A stretch of DNA of 64,000 nt from Biscogniauxia marginata (Eukaryota > Ascomycota > Sordariomycetes > Xylariales > Xylariaceae), in NCBI GenBank assembly GCA_022695795.1, contig MU404073.1, positions 62,001 to 126,000 of the forward strand, given 5' to 3'. The notes beneath the pieces were generated by a model, which was not told the DNA's origin, did no database searches, and worked only from the letters and a program-made list of their open reading frames with translations. Below, one piece after another: positions 46,963-58,839 of this stretch. The translations under genes were made by a program, and so were the position numbers. Positions within the stretch are counted from its first letter, which is position 1, and each line of letters opens with the position of its first letter.

Positions 46963-48495
46963 ATGGCACCATCCCGCCCCATGATCGCCATCGCCGGCCT
47001 GGCCTGTGAGACGTCGACTTTCACCCCATCGCGGACTCGAGCGGCGGCGTTCCACCCCCGCCGCGGCCCCGAGATCATCGATAGGTACGCATTCATCCAG
47101 CCCGGGACGGCGCTAGGCGAGGCCGCCGACTGGCGGGGCGCGCTGATCGGACATGCCCTGCCGGGCGGCGTCGTAACCCGAGACGCGTTCGAGTCGCTCT
47201 CGGCGGAGATCGTCTCGCGCCTCCGCGAGATCACCGCGTCGGCAGAGCTCGGCGGGCTGTGGTTCGACATCCACGGCGCGATGTGCGTCGAGGGCGTCGA
47301 CGATGCCGAGTACGAACTGCTGAGGCGGTGCCGGGAAGTCATCGGGCCCGATGTCTTGGTCTCGGCGTCGATGGACCTCCATGGCAACGTCTCGCGCGAG
47401 CTGGCGCATCAGACAGATCTGATCACCTGCTACCGCACCGCACCGCACATCGATGTAGCCGAGACGAGAGAGCGTGCTTGTAGGAACCTAGTCGATCTGC
47501 TCCGGCGGCGGGCTGCTGGCGAGAAGCCAGTGAGGCCGTTCAAGGCTTGGATACCACTTTCAGTCCTACTTCCTGGGGAGCAGACATCTACGAGGGATGA
47601 ACCCGCCGCGCACATATATGCGACTATTCCTCAGATCGAGGCGACCACAGGGATCATAGATGCAGCTATCTGGGTCGGATATGCCTGGGCAGATGAACCC
47701 AGAAACCGAGCAGCTGTTGTGGTTACTGGATGGGACAAGGAAGCTACTGCTCAAGGCGCGGAGAAATTAGCCCGCACGTTCTGGAGTGCACACAAAGACT
47801 TCAAATTCGTTGCTTCAACGGGGAGCTTTAAGGAGTGTCTAGACACAGCACTGGCATCCGAAAAACGGCCGTATTTCATATCGGACTCTGGGGACAACCC
47901 CACTGCGGGAGGTTCTGGGGACGTGACGTGGGGACTTACCCAGTTGCTAGCACGTCCAGAATTCAAGGACGCGTCTGGTCCCAAGGCTATCTACGCAAGT
48001 GTCCCTGGGCCGGAAGCTGTCCGGAAAGCAGCTGAAGCGGGTGTTGGCGCGACAGTAACAGTCACCGCCGGAGCCGAAGTAGACAACATCCATGCTGGAC
48101 CTATCACCGTGACGGGGCGAGTCCATTCCATCAAGTATGGGGATGTACATGCGCAGCTCGAAGTGGTACTGCAGATTGGTAGTGTCTTCACGATCCTGAC
48201 TGAATTGCGTAAGCCTTACCACCACGAAAGAGACTTTACGGAACTGGACCTCGTGCCGCGGTCTGCCGATATCGTTATCGTGAAGATTGGGTACTTGGAA
48301 CCGGAGCTGTACGATATGGCTGGAGATTGGATGCTGGGTCTAACCCCTGGCGGCGTTGACCAAGACTTGGAGAGGCTTGGACACAAACGTATTAAGCGGC
48401 CAATGTGGCCCTTTGATCGCGAGTTTGATGAGCCGGACCTCTCTGCGAGGATCTTGGAGATGTCCAATGAGCCTCTATCAGCTTCGAGTGACTGA
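46963..48495 (+). CDS. M81 family metallohydrolase, MlrC (microcystinase C)-like
   Basis: Single-exon, 510 residues. Family markers are AGLACETSTFTP at the N-terminus, FDIHGAM (about 101-107), MDLHGN (137-142) and DSGDNPTAGGSGD in the middle, which match the MlrC N-terminal (DUF1485, PF07364) and C-terminal (PF07171) domains with probable zinc-binding Asp/His residues. Characterised bacterial MlrC cleaves linear peptides from microcystin breakdown; most family members have unknown substrates. Start chosen at the ATG at 46963 (CAAATGG context); the frame is open upstream only from a GTG. The family is best known from bacteria, so ancient horizontal gain is possible; the absence of introns fits but does not prove it. 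Tail-to-tail with the Gfo/Idh/MocA gene, 493 bp apart. Confidence 0.9.
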   Translation: MAPSRPMIAIAGLACETSTFTPSRTRAAAFHPRRGPEIIDRYAFIQPGTALGEAADWRGALIGHALPGGVVTRDAFESLSAEIVSRLREITASAELGGLWFDIHGAMCVEGVDDAEYELLRRCREVIGPDVLVSASMDLHGNVSRELAHQTDLITCYRTAPHIDVAETRERACRNLVDLLRRRAAGEKPVRPFKAWIPLSVLLPGEQTSTRDEPAAHIYATIPQIEATTGIIDAAIWVGYAWADEPRNRAAVVVTGWDKEATAQGAEKLARTFWSAHKDFKFVASTGSFKECLDTALASEKRPYFISDSGDNPTAGGSGDVTWGLTQLLARPEFKDASGPKAIYASVPGPEAVRKAAEAGVGATVTVTAGAEVDNIHAGPITVTGRVHSIKYGDVHAQLEVVLQIGSVFTILTELRKPYHHERDFTELDLVPRSADIVIVKIGYLEPELYDMAGDWMLGLTPGGVDQDLERLGHKRIKRPMWPFDREFDEPDLSARILEMSNEPLSASSD

Positions 48496-48988
48496 GTTAT
48501 TTCCCGAGAATATACCCGAATACACAACCATCCTTGTACCGAGGGCAGCGGTCGTGTCAGAATGACAGGGAATCCAACTGGCAAGTTAACTGCTCCTTTA
48601 GAAGAAAAGGTAGCCCTTAATATTGACTAGCCTTCGGGGCTCGTATTCTGTCTCGGTAGTAGTTATTATAGGCCGAAAGGCTATAAGCTCTTAAAGATAG
48701 TAGCACTTTAGCGATTTTGTCCGAGGACATTTACTGACTACCAAGAACAATCTAAATGTTTCTTCTACTTCCCCTATTTCCGTGTCTCCCAACCTTTCCC
48801 TTCGCAAAGCCCAGATCTTCGAGTCATACGTGGAATTCTCTCAACCCAAAAACCTTCTAATTCTTGTAGACCGTGAAGTAATTTAAAGGAAATGCCGTAA
48901 AGAATGAATACTAGCGTCAATACCTGTTGGGCGCGAATACCACCGCCATCTTAAGACGATCTCGTAGAAAAGCACACTAAAGAATGTT
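48496..48988. other. Convergent spacer with a GAAA-loop hairpin
   Basis: Holds both 3' ends. A hairpin at 48666-48686 has arms of about 8 bp (one bulged G) closed by a GAAA tetraloop; a smaller TTCG-containing stem lies at about 48629-48641. These may be 3'-UTR structures of the M81 transcript. No gene. Confidence 0.4.
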
Positions 48989-50635
48989 TTAAATCTGGCC
49001 GACTTTCTCGTCCCACCATGGTTTCCACTCGACAATCTTCTTGCCGGTTCGCGCCTCCTCGGCCGCAAAGACCATAGCGTGACTCCTTATGATCTCCTCC
49101 AGACTGCAGCCGATGAATTCACGCTGGGACCGCTCGGCCGCCCAGCCATGATTCTTCACCCTATCCACGGCGAGGACGAACTGCCTCGTGAGCCCGTGGT
49201 CACCGCCGCCGTGGCCCAGGCTCTCCATCTTGGGCCTGTACGACCTCGTCTCGCCGGTCCGAAAGTCCTCGATGGTGATGGTCTTTGAGTCGGCGTAGAT
49301 CTCGCCCTCGGTCCCATGCAAGTAGGTATACCGGTGACATTGCTTCTTAGTCTGCGCGATCATGTGGAAGGTGGCCTGCTTGGCGCCCCTGGAGCCCACC
49401 GAGTCCCTGGAGCCCACCGAGTCCCTGGAGGCGGAGCTCGAAGAGGGCAGCGGGTCCTCGTCCCATGTCATCGTGACGACCTGCTCGTCGCAGACGTCGT
49501 TGTCGGACTCGAAGACGCAACGGCCCCACCAGTTTTTACCGTCGATGACTTCTTGTGGTGTAGTATCATTGTAGTCTTCGGCCAGCTTTGGCATCAGCGC
49601 TGCGGCTGCCTTTGCATGGTTGCCATTGAAGCTCTCGATATCTGGTAAAACTACGCTGACGGGCCATCTGATGTTGCCCGTTTCGATGCCTTGATGCCTG
49701 GGACTTATGTAAATTCGCTTACTGGAGTATAAACAGTCTTTCTCGACGGGACATCTCAGGCAGTTCGTCGCATCGCCTGCTGCCTTTGGTTTCCTGCTCT
49801 TCTTGAAGAACTGGAGAGATCCGGTAGATGATATGGAAGTTGGTAGGTGTGGGGGCTCGGTCGATCCCGGAGGTGGTGAGCATAGGAGCCACAGGATAAT
49901 GTCAATATCATGGCAACTTTTAGTTAGTAAGGACGGCGCCGTCGTAGACTCCTTTCTCCAGTTTCCCCTGACATAGCTATGCGAGAAGTGCCAGAATCCC
50001 ACTGGCTCCGTGTGCATGATACTCAATATATCGCCTATGGCATTCTCCTCGAGAAGAAGCTTTCGTAGCATTATGTTATGCGGCGAATATCTCATCACAT
50101 GTCCAATCGAGAAGACCTTGTCCTTCTGATGAGGTGCCATCGCGCGGTACATGTCGACGCAATCATCAAGCGTCGTTGCCAAAGGCTTTTCGCACATGAT
50201 ATGGAGACCCAATGGCGCGAGAGCCACAAGAACATCGTGATGCATCTCGTCGCGCACACATATAAATGCTGCGTCAACTCCGTCGGGGACCTGCTCGCCG
50301 GCCTTCTCCCGCTCCCGTCGCCCAATTTCCCAGGCAATGAAGTCAGGCCAATCGGAGAAATGCGAACCCTCCGGGGGCTCCTTGTCACCCCAGATGAAAT
50401 TCTTCCCAAACTCGCGGCGTTTGAATTCATCTGGCTCAACGACTGCTGCTACTACGCCGTTGCTGGATTGGATGGTACATCGGCCGTAAACTCGACCTCG
50501 CGACCCCGCCCCGATGATGAGGAGCCGTGGCGGCTTTGCTGACATGGGAGGCGGAGAAGGTGGCCGGACCTCCGCGCCAGCAGTATCCTGCTCTAAGTCG
50601 GCTGGACCTTCATCTTCGATGTTGTGAGGCGCCAT
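48989..50635 (-). CDS. Gfo/Idh/MocA family NAD(P)-dependent oxidoreductase
   Basis: Single-exon, 548 residues. An N-terminal extension rich in Pro and Glu precedes the Rossmann fold with LLIIGAGSRGRVYG and, later, the substrate/cofactor motif CEKPLATT (PF01408). A cysteine-rich insert CLRCPVEKDCLYS, seen in some relatives, follows in the middle. These enzymes usually oxidise or reduce sugars, inositols or similar polyols. The frame is open upstream from a TTG, but the ATG at 50635 is the first proper start. The coding sequence carries an in-frame 18-nt tandem repeat (49389-49406 and 49407-49424) adding two SRDSVG-type units, a probable length-variable site. It pairs tail-to-tail with the M81 gene and is divergent from the amine oxidase. 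Confidence 0.9.
   Translation of the reverse strand: MAPHNIEDEGPADLEQDTAGAEVRPPSPPPMSAKPPRLLIIGAGSRGRVYGRCTIQSSNGVVAAVVEPDEFKRREFGKNFIWGDKEPPEGSHFSDWPDFIAWEIGRREREKAGEQVPDGVDAAFICVRDEMHHDVLVALAPLGLHIMCEKPLATTLDDCVDMYRAMAPHQKDKVFSIGHVMRYSPHNIMLRKLLLEENAIGDILSIMHTEPVGFWHFSHSYVRGNWRKESTTAPSLLTKSCHDIDIILWLLCSPPPGSTEPPHLPTSISSTGSLQFFKKSRKPKAAGDATNCLRCPVEKDCLYSSKRIYISPRHQGIETGNIRWPVSVVLPDIESFNGNHAKAAAALMPKLAEDYNDTTPQEVIDGKNWWGRCVFESDNDVCDEQVVTMTWDEDPLPSSSSASRDSVGSRDSVGSRGAKQATFHMIAQTKKQCHRYTYLHGTEGEIYADSKTITIEDFRTGETRSYRPKMESLGHGGGDHGLTRQFVLAVDRVKNHGWAAERSQREFIGCSLEEIIRSHAMVFAAEEARTGKKIVEWKPWWDEKVGQI
49389..49430 (-). repeat. In-frame 18-nt tandem repeat inside the Gfo/Idh/MocA gene
   Basis: Two identical 18-nt units plus the first 6 nt of a third. 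The encoded Ser/Arg/Asp repeat lies in a loop-like, low-complexity segment between conserved parts, so copy-number changes in multiples of 18 nt would keep the frame. Confidence 0.85.
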
Positions 50636-51935
50636 CTTTGCGAGGTACGGAGAGTTGGCCAACTAGAAGCTTGACCTAGCCTTAGTTGAGAGAGTTCCTG
50701 GTTATGGGGAGATGGAGATAGAATATAGCTTTAGGTTGGGGTAGTATGAGGTCGTGCTCCTAGCGAATTAATTCTTCTCCGTCTCTTCAAGGCTCTCTTG
50801 GGGGTAAGGGCTCAAGTTAATAGTCAAGACGTGCTGATAAGCTATCTTGGGCATTATTAAGAAGGAGAGAAGGGGTTGGCATCCTAGTATAAAGTAAGCG
50901 TCAAGCGGTCGGCCTATCGGATGCCGGCCGATTTGTTCCAACACATCGTTTAGTGGCTAATTGATGTCGTGCCGGTGGGGCGTAAAGATCAAGGATTCAG
51001 TGCAGAATCTTGATGCGCCAGATCTTTGGGTCACACAGAGTCGTACGCCACCGATTAACAATGCAACGTTGCTGTTCGGAACGTCTATACACTAGTTACG
51101 ATTCTAACTATGACGGATACGCCTGGAGTATTTCTATAGATCGGCTAAATATCTATGTTGGGCACTTGTATTAATTCGGTTGGGTGGCTTGAGCCGACAA
51201 TATCCGAAGCAAAGATGCCTATAGTACTTCATAATCCGTAGTCAGATATGGGAGCTTATTCTTGCTTCTATCAATGATACTACTTAATCAAACTGGGTGC
51301 CTAATGAAATGAAGAAAGACTAACGCAATACATGGTAAGTGGCCACATGCAATCCCGATTGTTTCAGCCAACATATCTCTAAAGCCTACAGACTATCGTA
51401 TCTTAATGCCCTTAAACTTCATTATAAACTACATAACAACTGAAAAAGGTTTATGTATGACCGATACCTACGGCTTGTTTTCGAGGGTATAGCCCTTTGC
51501 TCTAACTATAGGCGAGTCTGTTACAAGTGAGGGTTCGTATTGTGTTGACGATACCGTAGATCCAGGAAGCGGGGTGAGCTAACAAGAGTACTCACATAGC
51601 ATGCATGGGTAGCAAGTATAGGTTTCCGGAATAAGTAATTGCCTATTACGAGGTAGACCTGGTGTTTCAAGTGTCAAGTAAACCATTACAATCACATGCA
51701 TTACTCAGCAACTTTTTGGCCTGGGTATAACAAATTGCCCCATTTACGTTGTGTCTTATATGCGTATAACTTGATTAATAGGTTGCAATTGATAACACCC
51801 ACGACCTATGGAATCTCCGAATACGGCCTAAAGTTTATTTATTACCCCTCGACCATTTCTCATTCTATTCACGCTTCGTGTACTTATGACTTAATGCATA
51901 TTCTAAATCAACACATTTATATTAGAATATAAGCC
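50636..51935. other. Divergent intergenic region, Gfo/Idh/MocA / amine oxidase
   Basis: 1.3 kb between divergent start codons; presumably contains both promoters. I see no gene and no convincing operator. Confidence 0.4.
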
Positions 51936-53398
51936 ATGGTATCGAAAGACTCTTCTATTTTGGTCATTGGTGCCGGAACCTGGGGTAGTAGCATCGCATT
52001 GGAGTTGGTGAGGAATGGCTACACCCGTGTGACAGTTCTCGATGCGGAAGAAGTGCCTAGCAGCATTGCGGCAGGGAACGACGTCAATAAGATTATGGAC
52101 GAAGGTAATTCTTACCTCCATCCCCCCCTCCTTTTACCATTCGTCAAACTCGATCGAGAAAGATGCACGCTTTAATGCATGGAGTAATACCATCGCTAGG
52201 TCCTCAATCCGAGGAGAACACCGACTCTGCATATGCCTGGAACCGCCTCCATACTATCTGCACGGAATCATGGCTTCACGATTCAATTTACAAGCCGTTC
52301 TACCACCGCACGGGTTATGTGTCGGCTGCATCTTCGGATGCCGCCTATACGGCTTTGCTAGAGGAGATCCAGGGGCATGAAAATGAGTACCAGCCCATCG
52401 ACTCAGCTGATGAGTTTCGGAGCACAATGCCTAAAGGCGTCCTGACAGGTGATTTTGTAGGTTGGAGGGGCTTCGCGAAATCTGGTAGTGCGGGATGGGT
52501 GTTCGCGAGAGGGGCAATTATAGCCGCGAAACAAGAGGCTGAGAAGCTTGGTGCGCAGTTCATAACAGGTAGAAAAGGAGAGGTCGTAGAGCTCGTATTC
52601 TCGGAGAACCCCGAAGCGTCTAGCTCCCACTCGATAGAAAAACGGCAATTGAAGGGTGTTAAGACGGCCGATGGGACGATCCACAGAACGCACACTACCA
52701 TCCTCGCCAATGGAGCCAACGCGGATCTCTTGCTTGACCTGAAATACCAGCTGAGACCAACGGCCTGGACACTCGCGCACATAAAGATGACACCGTCGGA
52801 AGCAGAGCTGTATAAAGACCTCCCGGTGTTATTCAACATCGAGAAAGGCTTTTTCATGGAGCCGTCGGCGGAGACTCACGAGCTCAAGTTCTGTGATGAA
52901 CACCCCGGGTATATCAACCCCATTTACTCCGCCGAAGAGGGCCAGAAAGGGAAAAAGACGATCATAGGTTCCAGACCCTTCGCTCGAAATCAAATACCCC
53001 TCGAATCTGAAGCAAGGATGCGCTCCTTTTTGAGCGAAACTATGCCTCACCTTGCGAAGCGCCCCTTCAGTTTCGCGCGCATATGCTGGGACGCTGATAC
53101 ACCGGACCGGATGCCTCTAATTAGTTGGTACGGCGGCCGAAATGAAAACGACCAGGAAAAGAGCTTCCTCTTGGCTATTGGTGGCAGCGGACACTGCTTC
53201 AAGACTATGCCGGCAATGGGACAAATGGTGTTGGAGTTTCTGGAGAGTCGTGAAGACGAGAGAACCCGTCATGCATTTAGGTGGCGGCCTGAGACGGCAG
53301 TTAACAGAGACTGGTGGGATGTCCAAGGGAGGTGGGGAGCCGATGGTAAAGTGATGGACTTCGCCGACGTGAAAGGCTGGACGGGCATTGGTAAGTGA
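51936..53398 (+). CDS. FAD-dependent amine oxidase, fructosyl-amino-acid/sarcosine-oxidase type
   Basis: Two exons, 51936-52104 and 52200-53398, give 455 residues of the DAO fold (PF01266). The dinucleotide-binding motif is ILVIGAGTWGSSIALEL at the N-terminus; AAGNDVNKIMDEG spans the splice site. A cysteine at about residue 352 in RICWDADTPD corresponds to the covalent-FAD cysteine of the sarcosine/fructosyl-amine oxidase family, and GGSGHCFKTMPAMG near the C-terminus is the second cofactor motif. It should oxidise a secondary amine, such as a glycated or N-methylated amino acid, releasing hydrogen peroxide. No PTS1-type ending is evident (the end is TGIGK). Convergent with the BBE-like gene. 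Confidence 0.9.
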
Positions 53399-53828
53399 GA
53401 CCAAGTCGGCATGGTCGAGGACCAGATGTTGTGTATAGTACATGTTCTTGAGAGCTCTGCAAATATTCGACTTAGACCCTTGGGTAAGGATATTTGTTAC
53501 CTTGTGGCCACTACGATACGTATGTGTTACCTACTATAGCTGTAGTAATTATACTCTGCGCGCGGAAGTCAATAAACCTCGATAAGGCACAAGATGTAGA
53601 AAAGGCGAAAGGGATACTGTCCCTGATATGGTCCATGTAAATTTGTACGTTTAATTTCTTCAGACAATAACTAGAAATACCAAAGAAAAGGACTGCTATC
53701 GATGGTTGGATGCGTATACAGTTTGATAGCCCTAAACCAATTGACGTATCAATACTCTGGGCATTACAAGGAAGCTTTAAAGTTGATGAAATGTCCACTA
53801 TTGGTGTGTTTGTATCATAACCTGCCAA

Positions 53829-55533
53829 TCAGTCCGCACGCTTTACACAGAACGGATTCGGAGTAAAGATGCCGTACGGATCCGCAGCCTTCCTGATCTT
53901 CTGGAGCTTCTCGTACTTCTCCCGGTCTTCGTAGTAGCAATTCCATACGGCATCCAAGTTCCAGTCGCCGTACGAACCCCACAAGACGCGGCGGTCCTGC
54001 TTCGAAAATATGCCCTCGGGGCCGATCGCCTCCTCGTCGTTGACCTTCTGCCAGTCCTCGGCACGGGCCTTAGTCCCCTCCGTGTGAAAGCAGTCCATGG
54101 TGCAGCCGATGCTGGTGTCGCGCCAGCTGTAGGAGGTCCCGTTGCCGGCGTTGCGCGTAAACATGGAGTTCTTGCCGCCGAAGCACTGCAGCTGCGCCGA
54201 CAGCCAGCAGCGGTTGTGCTCGGGCCTGACGATGGCGTCGATGCGGCCAACCACCCAGTCGGCCCACTTGTCCTTGCCCAGGGTGCGCGAGTTGGTCGTG
54301 TATGTGCGCTTGACGTAGGGGTGCTCGAACTCGCGCACGTTGCGGAAGATCCAGTCGCCCGTCAGCTGCGACATGGGTTTCTCCTCGACGTCGCTGTCAC
54401 CCAGGATCCAGTCCGAGCCCTCCTTGATCCTGTCGAACCAGGACATGTCGCACGTGTCGCCGCTCTTGAATGGGACCCACTGCGCGTATACTATAATGAC
54501 TCGCGGCCAGAAGGGGATCCCGTTCTTCCCGTAGAGCTCCGGATGCCTCCTAGCCATCACCTCGTCGAGTCCGGGCCAGATGTCTAGGAGCGGGAAACTT
54601 GAGCTGAGCACACTGATGCAGAAGTCGTAGTTGCGAGGAAAGTCGTCGTTGTCTGACATCTCGACTAATATGTCAACAAGGCGCTTTAGTGTCTCAGTAT
54701 CGTAGAAATACAATGCCTTCATGCCTCTAGATCCGTTGTAGTCCTGATCCCGATGTACCTGGATGGTGAAGTGGGTCAAGACACCGAGGTTTCCCGGACT
54801 GCCTCCGAGGAATGCCCAAAAGAGGTCAGGGTCGGTGGCTTTAGTGATTTCTTTGAAGTTTCCGTCAGTATCCACGATCTCTAGAGACAGGACGTGGTCG
54901 CCAAACAGCCCGAAGCTGCGGGCAAGTTGTCCGTAGCCTAGAAGTACTTGTCAGCAACAATCTATGTGCCTTCAATGGCATCTTTGCAGCGACCGAGATG
55001 TTTTGTTGGTTGAAAAAAGGAATCTCAATTTCGACGAAAGCATCAAAGAGAAACTTGAGCTTCAATAAAATGGGCAGTATCTTACCTCCAGTCTGAACAT
55101 GACCTCCAACGTGGACCTCGGTGCATTGGCCGTGGGGCACGAATAACTTGTTTTCTGTCAACCAGGCATTGAATTCTCCCAAGCTCCAGCTCACGCTGGT
55201 GCGGGCATAGGCCTTTCCGTCCTTTTGGAAAATCGTTCGGTCATCGGGTCCCTTAAAGGAATCCTCTAGGTCTAACTGGATGTTAGGGGCACTTGTAGAT
55301 GAAGCGCCGCTATACTGATGCCCCCCGGTCTTGATGGCAACAGCGATATTTTTCTCCTTAGCATACTTCAATGCAAGGACGATATCCTCCTTCGTCTTTG
55401 GTTGGACTATCAAGCCTGGGTTGAGATCCCGTTCTACACCGTAGGTGGATGTGGCATATTGGTACTTGATGTTGTCGAAATCCTTAGTGCCCGGCACGTA
55501 CTGATTGCCACTCACTCCAGCGATAGTAGCCAT
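53829..55533 (-). CDS. BBE-like FAD-linked oxidoreductase (bicovalent flavin type)
   Basis: Exons 55533-55086 and 54937-53829 (148-nt intron) encode 518 residues. The FAD_binding_4 domain (PF01565) shows TGGHQYSG with His72 and PHGQCTEVHVGGH with Cys137, the residues that usually bind FAD twice in berberine-bridge-enzyme-like oxidases; the BBE domain (PF08031) is at the C-terminus (NCYYEDREKYEKLQKIRKA then DPYGIFTPN). Such enzymes oxidise sugars, alcohols or alkaloid-like and polyketide intermediates using oxygen. Many are secreted, but no signal peptide is apparent from the ATG at 55533, so it is probably intracellular. The intron splice is needed to form the GGYGQLARSFGL segment. Confidence 0.92.
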
Positions 55534-58500
55534 GATCCCTGATTGTCCAAAAAGATTGTTACAGTATTTCCCCTGGTGAAATCCGGCGGTATTAATCTAT
55601 TTATTGTCTGGCATCAGTTCACCCGGTCTGTCAGGTGTTTGTCAACTACAGGGTCTTCGCACTACTCTGACCACCCTCCCTGAGCGGTAATAGTCCTATA
55701 AGCTAATCTTTGTTTTTTTTTACGATCACCTGTGCCTATGTAGTGCCTCGCAGCATTGCTTACATGCGTACATTCTATGCAGGCTAGTTGTATCTGCATA
55801 ATAGCAAGGCTTTCGTATATGACAGACGCATAAAGTTGTAAGCCACGGTGGCACTTAACTCGGAAAGTCTTCTTGCCACGCGAGGTCCTATCAGCTATGC
55901 ATCTACGGCAAATTTTCAGCTTCGTAGTTGAAAAGGCCATTTAAATAATGCATAGGCTCATCTCACGTCACTACCCGAGCTTTCTTGGTCACTACGATCT
56001 CATGATGAGCTGACTACAATTGGCATCTCCAACAGCCTGCATTATGACACGCAATAGCTTGAGAGAGCATGGATTCCATGACGTTTCTCAATGTGATTCA
56101 AACCCCCTCCAGCCTTAACAAGCCACATAAAACTTGAAATACTAGAAACGTTTGATAATGTGCTGAGGAATATCAGCAGGCTTCGGATATGGTAATAACT
56201 TTCATGCTAAGGTCTTTTGCGTTCACCCCTTCGTGTTGAAATATCCCGAATGCACACAATGTTACTCACCGGCCCATCATATGTAACCATACCTACTAGG
56301 GTTCACCTGTTGATCTCTGTCCTGTCCCCTCCGATCGCTTTACTCTCTTAGCGTCTTGAGTTTCGTTTAAACATCGACGTTTCGATTTCATCAGAAGACT
56401 ATTTATTTGAACAGAGTAACAAGACACGGAGAAATCAAAAGTAATTTTCTTGGTGCTACTAGTCAGCTTATGAAATATATTATCGCGAGGTAACCCGATG
56501 ATAGCAGTCATACTTTGCAATGGCTATGCACTAGACCCTCTGTGGCAGTATAAGTGGCTGTACTTGATATACTAATACCATTTTACTGGGATCCCACAAT
56601 TGGGTGATTTAACGAAGTGTGGTCGTTTATACCGCGACTGTCACATCGTTTATAATATTATTATTACACAGAATTTTATTCCATTACTACCTGATATTAC
56701 TATAAATATGCGATAATACGATAGCTACAAGTATTAAATAATGAAGCATACTCGCCTTGAACTGGAAAAGAAACCCTCCTTATTAACTGTGAATCTCGGT
56801 TAATAGATATAGTGCATCCGGTTCCAGTTCATTGCGATACATTGTCGCGTTGCCAAGTAGACTGCTAGTTATATATAACAAGGAGATTGATTCAGTTACC
56901 TTCGATGTACACGTTCCTGAGTTTGATGATTGAGCAACCCCCCAAGAGACTGTTTAGGCACCGTCTCTTTAACTTAGACAATCGCGTGATTGATTTGACC
57001 AACATTCGGCCAATCAATTCATTACCTAAATACTTAATGTATGTACTTAGACATATACTCGCTAAAACGCTAAGGTGATGCATGTAATGTAAGCATCATC
57101 GCATGAAAGCGAGGTGGCGTAAATTTCTGCTTGAACCCCTTCAGAATAGTATAGGCTGTCCTGGGCTCCCTCATAGTATGATCAAAGCCTCCCGCGTCGT
57201 AGTTGCATCCATCAGCATGAGAAATACAGCCTGCCTGAGCCACATCGAAATTGTCCTTGTGACTCGTTGATATATGTCTTGGCCTGACGAGTAGATATGG
57301 ATTGGAGTTGGGGCTTACGTATTATTAGTCCATGTATACACCTTTGAGCTGTCAGCTGACGAATAGGTCTGATCACTATAGTAAGTACCTGTTACAAGAC
57401 TCTTTAGTGCATAGTTTCTCGATACACAGGTACTGACGATTTCTGCCGCACAACTTAGTTCCTCTTCAGCCCGGCTATGGGGGCTGACACTTTGCAACCT
57501 CAGACCATTATGAGAGTCTCACCCTGGATACCTTCCGAAATAATTTTTTAAGTCGTTAATGTCGTTAGAAACATGTTCGACCATCGTGATTGCTGCCATT
57601 GCCATTCACTCAATGACTGTTATATCCAGCATACATGATGCGGCTCTTGTGGCAGATACCTAGTTAGAGTCACTCAAATTGATATGATCGCCATTTCTGT
57701 CAACGAGTCTCTCTCTAAAGGACTATCGTGGCTCTTACTAGTCAAGGTTGGAAGCGGTGAAGGGAATCACAGGTACAGGCCTGTATGGGAATAAAGGGGG
57801 TATTCGAGTATAAGAAAACAGCAAGCCAGAGTCCCTCAGTTCGAGTTCATCGCGTAACGAATTCGTTTTTAAAGTCATATAAGGTCCGCATGGTGAGAAT
57901 TTTACACTCAATTTGTTTGATTTATGAGATGCGGTAACATCCGAAAATCGGCATGGGAGCAGCTGTAAGACAGACCTCTACAAGTTTTGTTTCAATCTTT
58001 GCTCCTCTATTTGCTTATGAATACTCATCAACGCATCTAGCGACTTAATTTATAACGCTGAGAAATGAGTTGTGCTCCATGCATAATGCGTCCAAGCCTG
58101 TTTCAATCAAGACCATTGATACGCGCATAGAAGGTTTACCGGAACCTTAGTGAAATACCGAATCCTTTCTAAAATGATGTACTTAACATCGGTCTGTGAT
58201 GTCAGGGGGTCTTAGACTCGAAATCTGACTTCATGTTGCCTAGATGTCTAGATTTCTATTCCGTGAAGAGCCTTGTGGGTATTACAGAATAATAAGCAGT
58301 GGAATGCACCCAAAAATACGGGGTCATGTTGCCGCGCCGCCTTCTTAGCGGAGGCGAAGTGTATTCAAACGTCTGTTAAAGACTCAGACACTGTTGCGCG
58401 GGTGCTGAGTCGGTTTGAGTCTCTCATTGCGAAACCCAAAGTCTCTGGCCCTGTAATGAATTTTGCTTAGGCTAGAACGGTAAAGCGAATAGACTGGTTA

Positions 58501-58839
58501 GTTATATACTTTGATATCATGTTGAGTCCAGACAAAGGTATGAGGATCGGATAATATGTATTAGTCCAAGGAGGGTTATATATGTGGGCGAGAGGCAGGA
58601 TATACATACGTATGTATGCATAAAGAAACTATAAGTATAATTAGGACCATAATAATTATAGTTATGGTTCTAATATTAAACCTACATTCTAATAAATCAT
58701 GTCACTCTAATGATAAATGTTTCATGACTTTAGAGTTTACACTAGTCTATTGGCATTTATTCTATCTCTACATAAACCTCTACTTCCTCATAGTTTGATT
58801 TCCAAGAAAGGGTAACCTTCGAAGCATATTATTTCCTCG
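55534..58839. other. Gene-free 3.3-kb intergenic region
   Basis: No frame longer than about 92 codons, and none resembles a known protein. An imperfect hairpin (arms 58640-58651 and 58663-58674, one mismatch) lies near the right end, about 165 bp past the P450 stop. No AT-rich block is present. Confidence 0.45.
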
